NCBI RefSeq assembly: GCF_000412335.2
Contig: NZ_KE161030.1
Span: 3,305,865 to 3,369,864, forward strand
DNA length: 64,000 nucleotides
DNA from: Cedecea davisae DSM 4568
Lineage (GTDB): Bacteria; Pseudomonadota; Gammaproteobacteria; Enterobacterales; Enterobacteriaceae
Direction of reading: 5' to 3'
The notes beneath the pieces are model-generated. The model worked only from the letters and a program-made list of their open reading frames with translations, made no database searches and was not told where the DNA came from. The stretch's first letter is position 1. Each line of letters begins with the position of its first letter. The position numbers and the translations under genes were made by a program. Positions 47,115-56,473 of this stretch are shown piece by piece.

Positions 47115-47951
47115 TTACTTTTTCTCTGCGGCAACCATCCAGTCCGGCTTCTGGAAGGCATTAAAGACATTTTGCGGGTCGTCGATGGCTTTTTCATAGG
47201 CCGGGGATTTCACCGTTTCGACGATATCCTTCGCAAAAGGCTTATCGGCATCTTCGGCGCGTACCGCAATGATATTTTTGAGGTTTTCATCAAGGTGCTC
47301 TTGCTTAAGCGCGGTAGAGAGCTTCAACCCGGCGGCAATAGCAAAATTGCCGTTCACCAGCGCGGCGCTGGCGCTGTCGAGCGTGCGCGGCAGCTGGGCG
47401 GCTTCCAGCGCTTTAAATACCAGCCCTTTTGGATTGGTCGCGATATCGCGCTCGGAGGCCTTAGTCGGGTCGATATTCTCTTTGATGGTAATCAATTCCA
47501 TCGACTGCAAGAAGCGCAGGCCGCGAGCGAGGTTGGTCGGGTCGTTAGAGAGCGTGACGATATCGCCCTTTTTCAGTTCGTCCAGGCTCTTCACTTTATG
47601 GGAATAGATGCCCATTCCGGCGGTTGGCACGGCGATCAGCTTCGCCAGCTTGAGGTTTTTGTCAGCGGTGAATTTATCGAAGTAAAGCGAGTGCTGGAAC
47701 AGGTTGGCGTCGATGCTGCCGTTCGCCAGCGCCATGTTCGGCTGCACGTAGTCGCTAAACTCGCGCACCACGACTTTATAGCCTTTCTCTTTCAGCGACG
47801 GCGCAATGGCCTGTTTTACCATGTCGCCGTACGGCCCCGGCGCTACGCCGAAGACGATAGTGTGCGGGTCGCTGTTTGCCTGGGCAGCGTTCAGGCCGCA
47901 GGCCAGAAGTAAAGCGCCGGTCGCAACACGCCAGCTGAGACGATTTCCCAT
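47115..47951 (-). CDS. MetQ/NlpA-family substrate-binding lipoprotein
   Basis: A 278-residue binding protein of the MetQ/NlpA family. The signal has a lipobox LLLAC with Cys18, then the mature part begins around NSDPHTIVFGVAPGPYGDMV and keeps the family's YVQPNMALANGSIDANLFQH. The ATG at 47951 has AGGGAG eight bases upstream; an extension of 34 residues to 48053 is a shadow. It is the first gene of the metQ-metN-metI operon, in an order different from E. coli metNIQ. A porin gene follows upstream on the same strand. Confidence 0.9.
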   Translation of the reverse strand: MGNRLSWRVATGALLLACGLNAAQANSDPHTIVFGVAPGPYGDMVKQAIAPSLKEKGYKVVVREFSDYVQPNMALANGSIDANLFQHSLYFDKFTADKNLKLAKLIAVPTAGMGIYSHKVKSLDELKKGDIVTLSNDPTNLARGLRFLQSMELITIKENIDPTKASERDIATNPKGLVFKALEAAQLPRTLDSASAALVNGNFAIAAGLKLSTALKQEHLDENLKNIIAVRAEDADKPFAKDIVETVKSPAYEKAIDDPQNVFNAFQKPDWMVAAEKK

Positions 47952-48138
47952 GAGTATTCTCCCTAACAGAATGATGTGTGATGCCTGGCGGCGAGCCTCT
48001 TTGACGGGCCGCTCACTAAGTAATTGATCCAACAGGACAGAGTAAGATTGCACATTCTGTTAACAGAGGTAATTGAAAATATTTCATCTTGCGCACGGGA
48101 GAAGGCGCGGAGGGCGAAAACGGGGCTTTTGCGAATAA

Positions 48139-48170
48139 CAAAAAAGCAAAGCGGATTTTCCGCTTTGCTT
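48139..48170 (-). terminator. Terminator of the porin gene
   Basis: AAGCAAAGCGGA pairs perfectly with TCCGCTTTGCTT (48144-48155 and 48159-48170), followed on the minus strand by a run of T. It begins 18 bases after the porin stop. Confidence 0.9.
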
Positions 48171-48187
48171 ATTAAAAGAACGCTGAC

Positions 48188-49339
48188 TTAGAAATCGTAG
48201 CGCAGACGAACCAGGTTCATGTCGCCCAGGTTGTCGGTGCTGGAGGTGAATACGTGCTCGTAATCCACCTGGAAGCCGTAATCCAGCTTGAAGCTTACGC
48301 CCACGCCGTTGTCGATGCGCTGGTAGCTACGGCCGGTAACGTACTGCAAACGGTCACCCATGAAGTATGGCTGCACGGATTTAAGCGCGTACTGACCAAC
48401 CGGGATGGTGTAACCGGCAAAGTACTCGATGCCCCACGCGTCGCCGGAGAAGTAGTTGTTTACGTCTTTCAGTTTGGTGGTCAGGAAGTTCTGATACCAG
48501 CCGCCGCCGAAGCTGAAGGTCCAGTTGTCCGGTTTCCAGCTCAGCGCGGTACCGTAGATATTCTGGTTGTAAGACTTGCTATCGCCGTCGTTCGGGTTAC
48601 GCATATCGGCACGGGTGTAGTTCCATGCGGTACCCCAGGTCAGGTCTTTGGTGATGTGGTAATCCACGCCCAGAGAGCCGCCGCCTTTACGCTTGTAACG
48701 CATGCCGGTGGTCGCACGGATGTCGTTATCTTCAAACAGGTAGGAAGCGTAAACGTCCGCATCGCCGAAGGTGTTTTTGTACTTCAGCATGTTACGGGAA
48801 CGGTAAGATCCGTCGTAGTCGCCGTTGATGCCGTTACCCGGAGCCTGGCCGATCATGTCGTAGTCCCAGATATCGGTTTTCGCGCCAACCACATCATAGT
48901 AAACGCTGTTCTGCTGGCCGTAGGTCAACTGACCCCAGGTTTTGCTTTTCAGGCCGGTATACAACATGCGGCGGGTGGTGTTATTTGCGCCTTCGGCATA
49001 GTGGTTATCCCACTCGAATACCGCAGGGATATTCACGCCCAGCTCGTAATAGCTTACCCAACTGATATCATCGAACAGATAATAATCAGCCGCAAAGCGG
49101 AAACGGGTGCCACCATCAAAGCCATTACGTTTGTAAGAGCCTTTGTCGCCGTCGCCGGACATCATGTTGAACTGCGGACGAATACTGCCGCCCACGGTGA
49201 AGTTAAGGCGGCTAAGAGGGTTACCGGCCTGCGGATCTTGCTTCAGGACGGTGATTTCTGCGTTAGCAGCGAAAGACGCCATACCTGCAAGCAGGCCAGC
49301 CCCAATCAGTAATGGTAAAGCGCGCAATTTTGCTGTCAT
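48188..49339 (-). CDS. Outer-membrane porin-like beta-barrel protein
   Basis: A 383-residue protein with a signal peptide ending AANAEIT, alternating aromatic beta-strands and a terminal phenylalanine (VRLRYDF), the hallmark of BAM substrates. The N-terminal part LNFTVGGSIRPQFNMM and repeated turns such as DGDKGSYKRNG resemble a group of general porin-type proteins. I cannot tie it to a named porin. It has its own terminator and probably its own promoter; the MetQ-type importer genes are nearby, which makes uptake of a related solute possible. Confidence 0.75.
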   Translation of the reverse strand: MTAKLRALPLLIGAGLLAGMASFAANAEITVLKQDPQAGNPLSRLNFTVGGSIRPQFNMMSGDGDKGSYKRNGFDGGTRFRFAADYYLFDDISWVSYYELGVNIPAVFEWDNHYAEGANNTTRRMLYTGLKSKTWGQLTYGQQNSVYYDVVGAKTDIWDYDMIGQAPGNGINGDYDGSYRSRNMLKYKNTFGDADVYASYLFEDNDIRATTGMRYKRKGGGSLGVDYHITKDLTWGTAWNYTRADMRNPNDGDSKSYNQNIYGTALSWKPDNWTFSFGGGWYQNFLTTKLKDVNNYFSGDAWGIEYFAGYTIPVGQYALKSVQPYFMGDRLQYVTGRSYQRIDNGVGVSFKLDYGFQVDYEHVFTSSTDNLGDMNLVRLRYDF

Positions 49340-49560
49340 TTTGAATCCTTAGTAACCGTATTTATTATAAGCGCGGGCATACTAACGCTTATTAATTTCG
49401 ATTTCTTAGGAATTTTTAATGATTCGTGCGGTTAACGGGGGCCATTTGTTTAATAGATATTAAATAAACAAATAAATTTGCCTTAAATATGTTCTGACGC
49501 AAAAAACATCGAAATATAAATCATTTTATAACGATGCCGGGCGTCCCTGCCCGGCACTTA

Positions 49561-51975
49561 TCAGGCGACAAACTGGCGGAACAGCGCTTTCCCTTTCAGC
49601 AGGCGAACGCCCAGCCAGCCGCCGCAAAGCGACAGCAATACCGCCCCGGTAAGCGGCAGCACGACCCACAGCCGCCAGTCAGGCTGCCACGGGAAATCGA
49701 ATACCCGGGTTTGCAGCATGCCAAGCGCCGTTTCCGCGCCAATGGCTGCAACCAGGCCGGAAACCAGCCCCAGCACAGCAAACTCACACCACAAAGTGGT
49801 TCGCAGCAGCTTTTTACCGGCGCCAAGCGTGCGGTAAACCACCAGTTCCTGGTGGCGCTGGCGCATACCAACCTGAACCTGAGCCAGCAACAGCAGCAGG
49901 CCGCAGGCGGTCACCAGCACCACCATCACCTCCAGCGCCCGGCTTACCTGCTCCAGCACCTGGCCGACCTGCTTCAGAATAGCGCCTATGTCCAGCAGGC
50001 TGATGGTCGGAAACTCTCGGTTCAACTGGGTCAGCAGGCCGTTATTGCCTTCCCAGCGGAAGCTGGTGAGCCAGCTTTGCGGCTGGGCATCCAGCGCGCC
50101 CGGCGGGAAGATGAAATAGAAGTTCGGCCGCAGGCTTTCCCAGTCCACTTTGCGCAGGCTGGTGACTTTGGCGCTGAAGTCCTGGGTGTCCCCCATAAAG
50201 GTGACGCTGTCCCCCAGTTGAATGTTCAACCGCTTCGCCACGCCTTCATCCATCGATACTTCGCCCGCTTTCGGCGGCCAGGCGCCTGCCAGAATCGGGT
50301 TATGATCCGGCTTCTGGCTTTGCCAGGTGAGGTTCAGCTCGCGGTTGAGAGCTTCATCCGGGTTGCCCTCGGTGGCCTTGCCGTTAATCGCCGTCATGCG
50401 CGCCCGCACGATGGGGTAAAACGACTCGGGGATCACCTGATGATCGGCGAGGAAGGTTTTCACCGGCTGAACCTGTTCGGGCGCGATATTAACCAGGAAA
50501 TAGTTCGGACTTTCCGGCGGCAGCTGTTGCTGCCATCTTTCCAGCAGGTCGCCGCGCAGTACCAGCAGCAGGGCAAGCAACATAAAGGAAAGCGAGAAAG
50601 CGGCCAGCTGGCTGAGCGTTGCCCACGGCTGGCGCAGCAGGCGGTTAACCGCCAGGCGCAGGGCAAGATTTTTCAGCGTGAGCTTTTTCAGCAGCTTCAG
50701 TACGCCCCATCCCACAATGCCGCACAGCGCGGCCAGCACCAGCGTACCGGCCAGCACCGCCCACAGTAGCGAGCTTCCGCCCATCAACAGCGCGAGAAGC
50801 GCAACCACCACACAGCTAATCACCGGGAGATAAATTTTTAGCGGCCAGACATTCGCCACCGCGTCTCGCCGCAGTACCCGCAAAGGTTGAGTTGCCAGCA
50901 GCAGACGATAAGGCCGCAGCCCTACCAGCAGCGAAATCGTTACCATCGAGCCTATCGCCCACAGCCACGGCCAGAGGCTGGCAGGCGGCAGCGCGGCGGG
51001 CAGCACCGGTTTCAGCAGTTGCAGCAGCGCGGCTTCAAACACCAGCCCCGCAGCGCCCCCGGCTATGGCCGCCAGCAGCAGCACCATCAGCCACTGGCCG
51101 ATGATTAACTTGCGCAGCGCCGCCCTGCCCGCGCCCAGCGTTTTCAGGATAGCCACCAGGTCATAGCGGCTGCGGCAGTAGTGACTCATCGCCACGGCGA
51201 CGGCAGCAACCGCCAGCAGCAGCGTCAGCAGGGCGGAAAGCAGAAGAAATTGCTGAGAACGTTCCAGCGATTTGCCAAGCGCCCCTTCATCCTGCTCCAT
51301 GCCAATCCAGCGCTGTTCCGGCTTCAGCTTCGGTAGCAGGTAGTTCTCATAACTCTGTAGCTGCTGCGCGGCTCCGCCAAACTTGTAGCGCCAGCTAATG
51401 CGGCTTCCGGGCTGTACTGCCCCGGTTTTCTCAACATCGGCAAGGTTCATCATCAGGCGGGGCGCAATCTGGAACGGGTTAAACCCGGCGTCCGGCTCCT
51501 GAATAACCTGCCCGGCAATACGCAGCGTGGCGTCGCCGACGTCAATATTGTCGCCTACCTTCAGGTTAAGCAGGGCCAGCAGGCGCGGCGCAAGTAAAGC
51601 CGTCCCGGGTTCTGGCTTCAGGCCCGGCGGGTCCGTTTCCAGCTCGCCGTACATCGGGTAAACGCCGTCTACCGCTTTCACATCCGCCAGTTGCGGCGTG
51701 TCACCGGCAAAAGTCATGGTGGCAAAGCTTAGCTGTTCGCCCACCTTAAGGCCGTCTGCCTTAGCCTGCTCCAGCCACTCAGCCGGCACGGCACGGGCGG
51801 CCCGCAGCGTGCGGTCACCGGCCATATATTCGCGGCTCTGCTGGCTCAGCCCTTTTTCCATTCTGTCGCTGATGCTGCCGAGCGCCAGCACGCACGCCAC
51901 CGCGAGGCTAAGCGCCAGCCAGACAATCAGCAGCGAGGGAGAGCGCCACTCGCGCCAGAACCAGCGGGCTATCAT
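49561..51975 (-). CDS. ybbP: YbbP, FtsX-family permease of an ABC export or remodelling system
   Basis: An 804-residue inner-membrane protein with about ten helices and two large periplasmic domains, member of the MacB/FtsX-like (type VII ABC) superfamily. It starts [16 protein letters not shown] at 51975; the ATG overlaps the ybbA stop by four bases. The coupling region near GAGRAALRKLIIGQWLM and the second FtsX module near the C-terminus (RHQELVVYRTLGAGKKLLR) match E. coli YbbP. With YbbA and TesA it forms a recognised periplasmic complex thought to handle hydrophobic compounds or lysophospholipids. Confidence 0.95.
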   Translation of the reverse strand: MIARWFWREWRSPSLLIVWLALSLAVACVLALGSISDRMEKGLSQQSREYMAGDRTLRAARAVPAEWLEQAKADGLKVGEQLSFATMTFAGDTPQLADVKAVDGVYPMYGELETDPPGLKPEPGTALLAPRLLALLNLKVGDNIDVGDATLRIAGQVIQEPDAGFNPFQIAPRLMMNLADVEKTGAVQPGSRISWRYKFGGAAQQLQSYENYLLPKLKPEQRWIGMEQDEGALGKSLERSQQFLLLSALLTLLLAVAAVAVAMSHYCRSRYDLVAILKTLGAGRAALRKLIIGQWLMVLLLAAIAGGAAGLVFEAALLQLLKPVLPAALPPASLWPWLWAIGSMVTISLLVGLRPYRLLLATQPLRVLRRDAVANVWPLKIYLPVISCVVVALLALLMGGSSLLWAVLAGTLVLAALCGIVGWGVLKLLKKLTLKNLALRLAVNRLLRQPWATLSQLAAFSLSFMLLALLLVLRGDLLERWQQQLPPESPNYFLVNIAPEQVQPVKTFLADHQVIPESFYPIVRARMTAINGKATEGNPDEALNRELNLTWQSQKPDHNPILAGAWPPKAGEVSMDEGVAKRLNIQLGDSVTFMGDTQDFSAKVTSLRKVDWESLRPNFYFIFPPGALDAQPQSWLTSFRWEGNNGLLTQLNREFPTISLLDIGAILKQVGQVLEQVSRALEVMVVLVTACGLLLLLAQVQVGMRQRHQELVVYRTLGAGKKLLRTTLWCEFAVLGLVSGLVAAIGAETALGMLQTRVFDFPWQPDWRLWVVLPLTGAVLLSLCGGWLGVRLLKGKALFRQFVA

Positions 51976-52658
51976 GCTTCCTCCCACAGCTTGCCTTCAC
52001 GCAGCCGCAGGCGGCGGTCACAGCGAGCCGCAAGCTGTTCATCGTGAGTGACGAGGATCAGAGTGGTGGAGAAATCGCGGTTGAGGGAAAACAGAAGATC
52101 GGCAATGCGGTAACCGGTTTGCCTGTCGAGATTGCCGGTTGGCTCATCGGCAAACAGCACACCTGGCCGCCCGTTGAAGGCGCGAGCCAGGGCTACACGC
52201 TGTTGCTCGCCGCCGGAAAGCTGGGCGGGAAGATGGTCGAGACGCTTGCCCAGCCCAAGCTGCTCCAGCAGCGCTTTGGCCTGGGTCCGGCTGGCCGAGC
52301 TATTTTCACCACGCAGCAGCGAGGGAAGCTCAACGTTTTCGAGAGCATTAAGGGTGGGCACCAGCATAAAGGACTGGAACACAAAGCCGACGTTTTTTGC
52401 CCGCAGCGCCGCCCTGGCTTCTTCATCCATGCTGTGCAGCGGCTGGCCGCAAAGGTGGACCTCGCCGCTCGAGCCATCGTCCAGCCCGGCGAGAATAGCC
52501 AGCAGCGTGGACTTCCCCGAGCCGGACTCGCCAATCAGGGCGATGGTTTCGGCCGGTTTGACAACCAGCTCAACTCCGGTAAGGATGGAAAGCTCGTGTT
52601 CACCCTGACCCACGGACTTACTAAGATGATGAACTTCAACAATGTTTTCCGCTGGCAT
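51972..52658 (-). CDS. ybbA: YbbA, ATPase partner of YbbP
   Basis: A 228-residue LolD/MacB-type ABC ATPase: Walker [10 protein letters not shown], signature LSGGEQQR, Walker [13 protein letters not shown] and H-loop LVTHDEQLA. It starts at the ATG at 52658 ([14 protein letters not shown]). Its 5' end overlaps the 5' end of the divergent tesA by 33 bases, an arrangement shared with E. coli. Confidence 0.95.
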   Translation of the reverse strand: MPAENIVEVHHLSKSVGQGEHELSILTGVELVVKPAETIALIGESGSGKSTLLAILAGLDDGSSGEVHLCGQPLHSMDEEARAALRAKNVGFVFQSFMLVPTLNALENVELPSLLRGENSSASRTQAKALLEQLGLGKRLDHLPAQLSGGEQQRVALARAFNGRPGVLFADEPTGNLDRQTGYRIADLLFSLNRDFSTTLILVTHDEQLAARCDRRLRLREGKLWEEA

Positions 52659-53249
52659 TTGCCCTTCCTGTTTCTGGCTTTGATGACCTTCCGCGCCGCG
52701 GCGGCGGACACGTTATTGATATTAGGCGATAGCCTGAGCGCCGGTTATCGCATGGCGGCCAACGGTGCCTGGCCCGCCCTGCTGGATGCGAAATGGCAGC
52801 AGCAGGGAACAAAAGTGGTTAATGCGAGCATCAGCGGCGATACTGCGGCTCAGGGCCTGGCTCGCCTGCCCGCTCTGCTAAAACAGCATCAGCCGCGCTG
52901 GGTGCTGGTCGAACTCGGCGGCAATGACGGCCTGCGCGGGTTCCAGCCTCAGGCGGTAGAAAAAACGCTGCGCCAGGCCATCACCGACGTTAAGGCGGCG
53001 AACGCTGAGCCCATGCTGATGCAAATTCGCCTGCCCGCCAACTACGGACGCCGTTATAATGAGGCGTTTAGCGCTATTTATCCGCAGCTTGCCAAAGAGT
53101 TTGATATTCCTCTGCTCCCGTTCTTTATGGAGGAGGTGTATCTGAAACCGCAATGGATGCAGGATGACGGCATTCACCCAAACCGTGATGCTCAGCCGTT
53201 TATCGCCGACTGGATGGCGACCCGGCTGGCTCCATTACTCTCTAAATAA
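52626..53249 (+). CDS. tesA: TesA, periplasmic thioesterase I / lysophospholipase L1
   Basis: A 207-residue GDSL-type hydrolase with a Sec signal ([20 protein letters not shown], cleaved after FRAAA). The mature part starts ADTLLILGDSLSAGYR, where the Ser is the nucleophile; the oxyanion-hole residues lie in GGNDGLRGF and the Asp-His pair in DDGIHPNRDAQ. Its start lies inside the divergent ybbA. It partners with YbbAP in the periplasm. Confidence 0.96.
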   Translation: MMNFNNVFRWHLPFLFLALMTFRAAAADTLLILGDSLSAGYRMAANGAWPALLDAKWQQQGTKVVNASISGDTAAQGLARLPALLKQHQPRWVLVELGGNDGLRGFQPQAVEKTLRQAITDVKAANAEPMLMQIRLPANYGRRYNEAFSAIYPQLAKEFDIPLLPFFMEEVYLKPQWMQDDGIHPNRDAQPFIADWMATRLAPLLSK

Positions 53250-53326
53250 CTGGCGCAGCAGCGCCAGGCATGACGAGATAGTTAAACACGACTGATAAAT
53301 AATCGGGGCACCCTTCGGGTAAAGTT

Positions 53327-54097
53327 ATGCAAAAATCCGTTTTAATTACAGGCTGCTCCAGCGGGATTGGCTTAGCCAGCGCGCAGGAGTTACAGAAGCT
53401 TGGCTACAACATTCTCGCCGCCTGCCGTAAACCGGAAGACGTAGAGCGCATGAATCAGCTCGGTTTTACCGGCATTCAGCTCGATCTTGATGACCCGGAA
53501 AGCGTCAAACGTGCCGCCGCCGAAGTGATTGAAATCACCGGTAATCGCCTTTACGGCCTGTTTAATAACGGCGGTTATGGCGTTTATGGCCCACTGAACG
53601 CCATTTCCCGCGAACAGCTGGAGCAGCAGTTTTCCACCAACTTCTTCGGCACGCACCAGCTAACCATGCTGCTGCTGCCCGCGATGCAGCCTCATCATGA
53701 GGGCCGCATCGTGATGACCAGCTCGGTAATGGGGCTGATCTCCACCCCGGGGCGCGGGGCTTATGCCGCCAGTAAATACGCGCTTGAGGCCTGGTCCGAC
53801 GCGCTGCGTATGGAGCTTCGCCACAGCGGAATTAAGGTTAGCCTGATAGAGCCGGGCCCAATCCGCACCCGCTTTACCGATAACGTTAACCAGACCCAGT
53901 CCGACAAGCCGGTTGAAAACCCGGGAATTGCCGCGCGCTTTACCCTCGGCCCGGAAGCCGTAGTGGCAAAAGTGCGCCATGCGTTTGAAAGCCCAAGGCC
54001 AAAATTACGCTACCCGGTGACCGTGGTAACGCACGTTGTTTCCGTACTGCGCCGCCTGCTTCCGGCCTGCGCGATGGACAAAATTTTACGCAGCTGA
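53327..54097 (+). CDS. ybbO: YbbO, short-chain dehydrogenase/reductase
   Basis: A 256-residue classical SDR enzyme: cofactor motif TGCSSGIGLAS, structural NNGGYG (in place of NNAG), catalytic Ser in VMTSSVMGLIS and YAASK. E. coli YbbO is an NADP-dependent aldehyde and ketone reductase acting on medium- and long-chain aldehydes. Its ribosome site is weak. It follows tesA and precedes cnoX as in E. coli. Confidence 0.92.
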   Translation: MQKSVLITGCSSGIGLASAQELQKLGYNILAACRKPEDVERMNQLGFTGIQLDLDDPESVKRAAAEVIEITGNRLYGLFNNGGYGVYGPLNAISREQLEQQFSTNFFGTHQLTMLLLPAMQPHHEGRIVMTSSVMGLISTPGRGAYAASKYALEAWSDALRMELRHSGIKVSLIEPGPIRTRFTDNVNQTQSDKPVENPGIAARFTLGPEAVVAKVRHAFESPRPKLRYPVTVVTHVVSVLRRLLPACAMDKILRS

Positions 54098-54155
54098 GTT
54101 GAAGTCCCGGCCTCAGCCCCCATGTAAAAAACAAATGCTTAACTGAGAATCGCCC

Positions 54156-55010
54156 ATGTCCGCAGAAAATATTATTAACATTACCGAAGCGAACCTGCAC
54201 CAGACGCTGGAACAGTCCATGGCTAAGCCGGTGCTGTTCTATTTCTGGTCTGCCCGCAGCCAGCATTGTGAACAGTTAACGCCGGTTCTGGACAGGCTTG
54301 CAGCCCAATACAACGGTCAGTTTATTCTCGCTAAAGTTGACTGCGACGCCGAGCAGATGGTGGCTTCGCAGTTTGGTCTGCGCTCTATTCCGACGGTTTA
54401 TCTGTTCCAGAACGGCCAGCCGGTTGACGGCTTCCAGGGGCCGCAGCCGGAAGAAGCGATTCGCGCCCTGCTCGACAAAGTGCTGCCGCGTGAAGAAGAG
54501 CTGAAGGCTCAGCAGGCGGTTGAGCTGATGCAGGAAGGGAAACACGCCGAAGCGTTGCCGCTGCTAAAAGATGCGTGGCAGCTTTCCGGCCAGAACAGCG
54601 AAATTGGCCTGCTGCTGGCGGAAGTGCAAATTGCCCTGCACCGCAGCGAAGATGCCGAAGCGGTGCTGAAAACCATCCCGCTGCAGGACCAGGATACTCG
54701 CTACCAGGCGCTGGTCTCGCAAATCGAACTGCTGAAGCAGGCGGCCGATACCCCGGAAATTCAGCAGCTACAGCAGCAGGTGCAAAACGAGCCGGAAAAC
54801 GCCCAGCTTGCCGGGCAGCTGGCATTGCAGCTGCATCAGGTCGGGCGTAACGAAGAAGCGCTTGAGCTGCTTTACACCCATCTGAAAAAAGACCTCGGCG
54901 CCGCCGACGGTCAGGCGCGTAAAATGATGATGGAAATTCTGGCCGCGCTGGGAACGGGCGATGCTCTGGCCTCCAAATATCGCCGCCAGATTTATGCCCT
55001 GATGTATTAA
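54156..55010 (+). CDS. cnoX: CnoX (YbbN), chaperedoxin
   Basis: CnoX protects proteins from aggregation and overoxidation under hypochlorite and hands substrates to GroEL and DnaK. The 284-residue protein has an N-terminal thioredoxin-fold domain where the usual CxxC is SQHC (in [11 protein letters not shown]), so it has one cysteine and weak reductase activity, as in E. coli. A C-terminal tetratricopeptide region with many LQQQVQ- and [14 protein letters not shown] helices begins near residue 115. Confidence 0.93.
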   Translation: MSAENIINITEANLHQTLEQSMAKPVLFYFWSARSQHCEQLTPVLDRLAAQYNGQFILAKVDCDAEQMVASQFGLRSIPTVYLFQNGQPVDGFQGPQPEEAIRALLDKVLPREEELKAQQAVELMQEGKHAEALPLLKDAWQLSGQNSEIGLLLAEVQIALHRSEDAEAVLKTIPLQDQDTRYQALVSQIELLKQAADTPEIQQLQQQVQNEPENAQLAGQLALQLHQVGRNEEALELLYTHLKKDLGAADGQARKMMMEILAALGTGDALASKYRRQIYALMY

Positions 55011-55024
55011 TCCGTTCAAAACGA

Positions 55025-55048
55025 AAAAGGCCGGTTTCCCGGCCTTTT
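55025..55048. terminator. Terminator between convergent cnoX and cfa
   Basis: AAAAGGCCGG pairs perfectly with CCGGCCTTTT around the loop TTTC, with A and T runs on both sides; bidirectional. Confidence 0.92.
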
Positions 55049-55066
55049 CTTTCTCTGTTTATCTGT

Positions 55067-56218
55067 TTATCTGTAAACGCGGATCCCGCCGTCTACGCCG
55101 CTCGGGCTTAACAGCACCTGCCAAAGCTGAATATTACGCGCACGGAATGCACCGGCGCAGGCATTCAAATAATAGCTGAACATACGTTTGAAACGCCTAT
55201 CGTAATTGCGTTCGATATTCGGCCAGCAGCGTAAAAAGTTATCGTACCAGGCCATTAAGGTTTTATCGTAGTCCGAGCCGATATTGTGCCAGTCTTCCAT
55301 TACAAAATGCTTTTCACTGGCGGCGGCAATGTGGCTAACCGAAGGCAGGCAGCCGTTGGGGAAAATATATTTATTGATCCAGGGATCAACGTTTAAATCA
55401 GTTTCGTTAGAACCAATGGTGTGTAGCAGAAACAGACCGTCATCTTTTATATTACGGGCCGCAACTTCAAAATATGTGTTGTAGTTTTTTGGGCCGACGT
55501 GCTCAAACATGCCGACCGAAACAATGCGGTCAAATTTACTGTTCAGGTCACGGTAATCCTGTAGCAGAATATCGACATCCAGGCCCCGACAGCGATCCTG
55601 AGCCATTTTTTGCTGCTCTGCGGAAATCGTCACGCCAACCACGCTGACGCCATACTCCTGGGCCGCGTACTGCGCCAGGCCGCCCCATCCGCAGCCGATA
55701 TCCAGCAGCTTCATACCCGGTTTAAGCTGGAGTTTCTCGCAGATCATATGCAGTTTGTTGCGCTGCGCGGAAGCAAGATCCGTAGCCTCTTTCCAGTAGC
55801 CGCAGGAGTATTGCATATACGGATCCAGCATCGCCGCAAACAGATCGTTGCCGATATCGTAATGCTCTTTGCCGACTATCCATGCGCGCTTGCGGGACTG
55901 CAAATTAAACAGCCGTGCACCTGCAATACGCATTAAGTCAGAAAAATGTTTTGGTATCTGGCTATCAAGGCCGTGACGCAAAATGCGGGTAAAAAGAATA
56001 TCCAGTCGGTCGCACTCCCACCAGCCATCCATGTAGCTTTCGCCCAGCCCCAGGGAGCCTTCCTGCAATATTCGTTTAAAGAACTCTGGGTTATTAACCC
56101 GAATATCCGCCGGACCGCTACCGTTAATATCAATAGCCAGCGGGGAAATTAACTCTTCAACTATTTTTTGCCAGCGGCTGTTATTCGTCTGTTGCTGTTC
56201 AGCTATTATCGTTCCCAT
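55067..56218 (-). CDS. cfa: Cyclopropane-fatty-acyl-phospholipid synthase
   Basis: The enzyme methylenates unsaturated acyl chains of membrane phospholipids with S-adenosylmethionine, protecting against acid. The 383-residue protein matches E. coli Cfa throughout: N-terminal lipid-binding domain with GSLGLGESYMDGWWECD, the SAM-binding LLDIGCGWGGLAQYAAQEYG, and the active-site blocks EHYDIGNDLF, FEHVGPKNY and YLNACAGAFRARNIQLWQV. Its location is unusual: it stands between cnoX and qmcA, where E. coli has the fetAB (ybbLM) iron-exporter genes. It could be the only Cfa of this genome or a second copy. Confidence 0.92.
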   Translation of the reverse strand: MGTIIAEQQQTNNSRWQKIVEELISPLAIDINGSGPADIRVNNPEFFKRILQEGSLGLGESYMDGWWECDRLDILFTRILRHGLDSQIPKHFSDLMRIAGARLFNLQSRKRAWIVGKEHYDIGNDLFAAMLDPYMQYSCGYWKEATDLASAQRNKLHMICEKLQLKPGMKLLDIGCGWGGLAQYAAQEYGVSVVGVTISAEQQKMAQDRCRGLDVDILLQDYRDLNSKFDRIVSVGMFEHVGPKNYNTYFEVAARNIKDDGLFLLHTIGSNETDLNVDPWINKYIFPNGCLPSVSHIAAASEKHFVMEDWHNIGSDYDKTLMAWYDNFLRCWPNIERNYDRRFKRMFSYYLNACAGAFRARNIQLWQVLLSPSGVDGGIRVYR

Positions 56219-56473
56219 TGCTTCCTCTACCGGATAAAACTCCCTCGTCTAAGGCGTCCCATACAGCGCAGCTGGTCTGCCGAATGATTCGATATTACGC
56301 CTACACACCACATGTAAAAAATGAACTTAACTCATCAACTTCATTCCAATTTGGCATAGTTACGGTCAGAGACCGGGATTGCCTACACTTAATTGGCGGC
56401 CGTTGCCAGGATGTTGCTGAATGTTTCAACTTAAGCGGGTAGACTGGCGGCAAAACAAACAGGAGGTTTTTAA

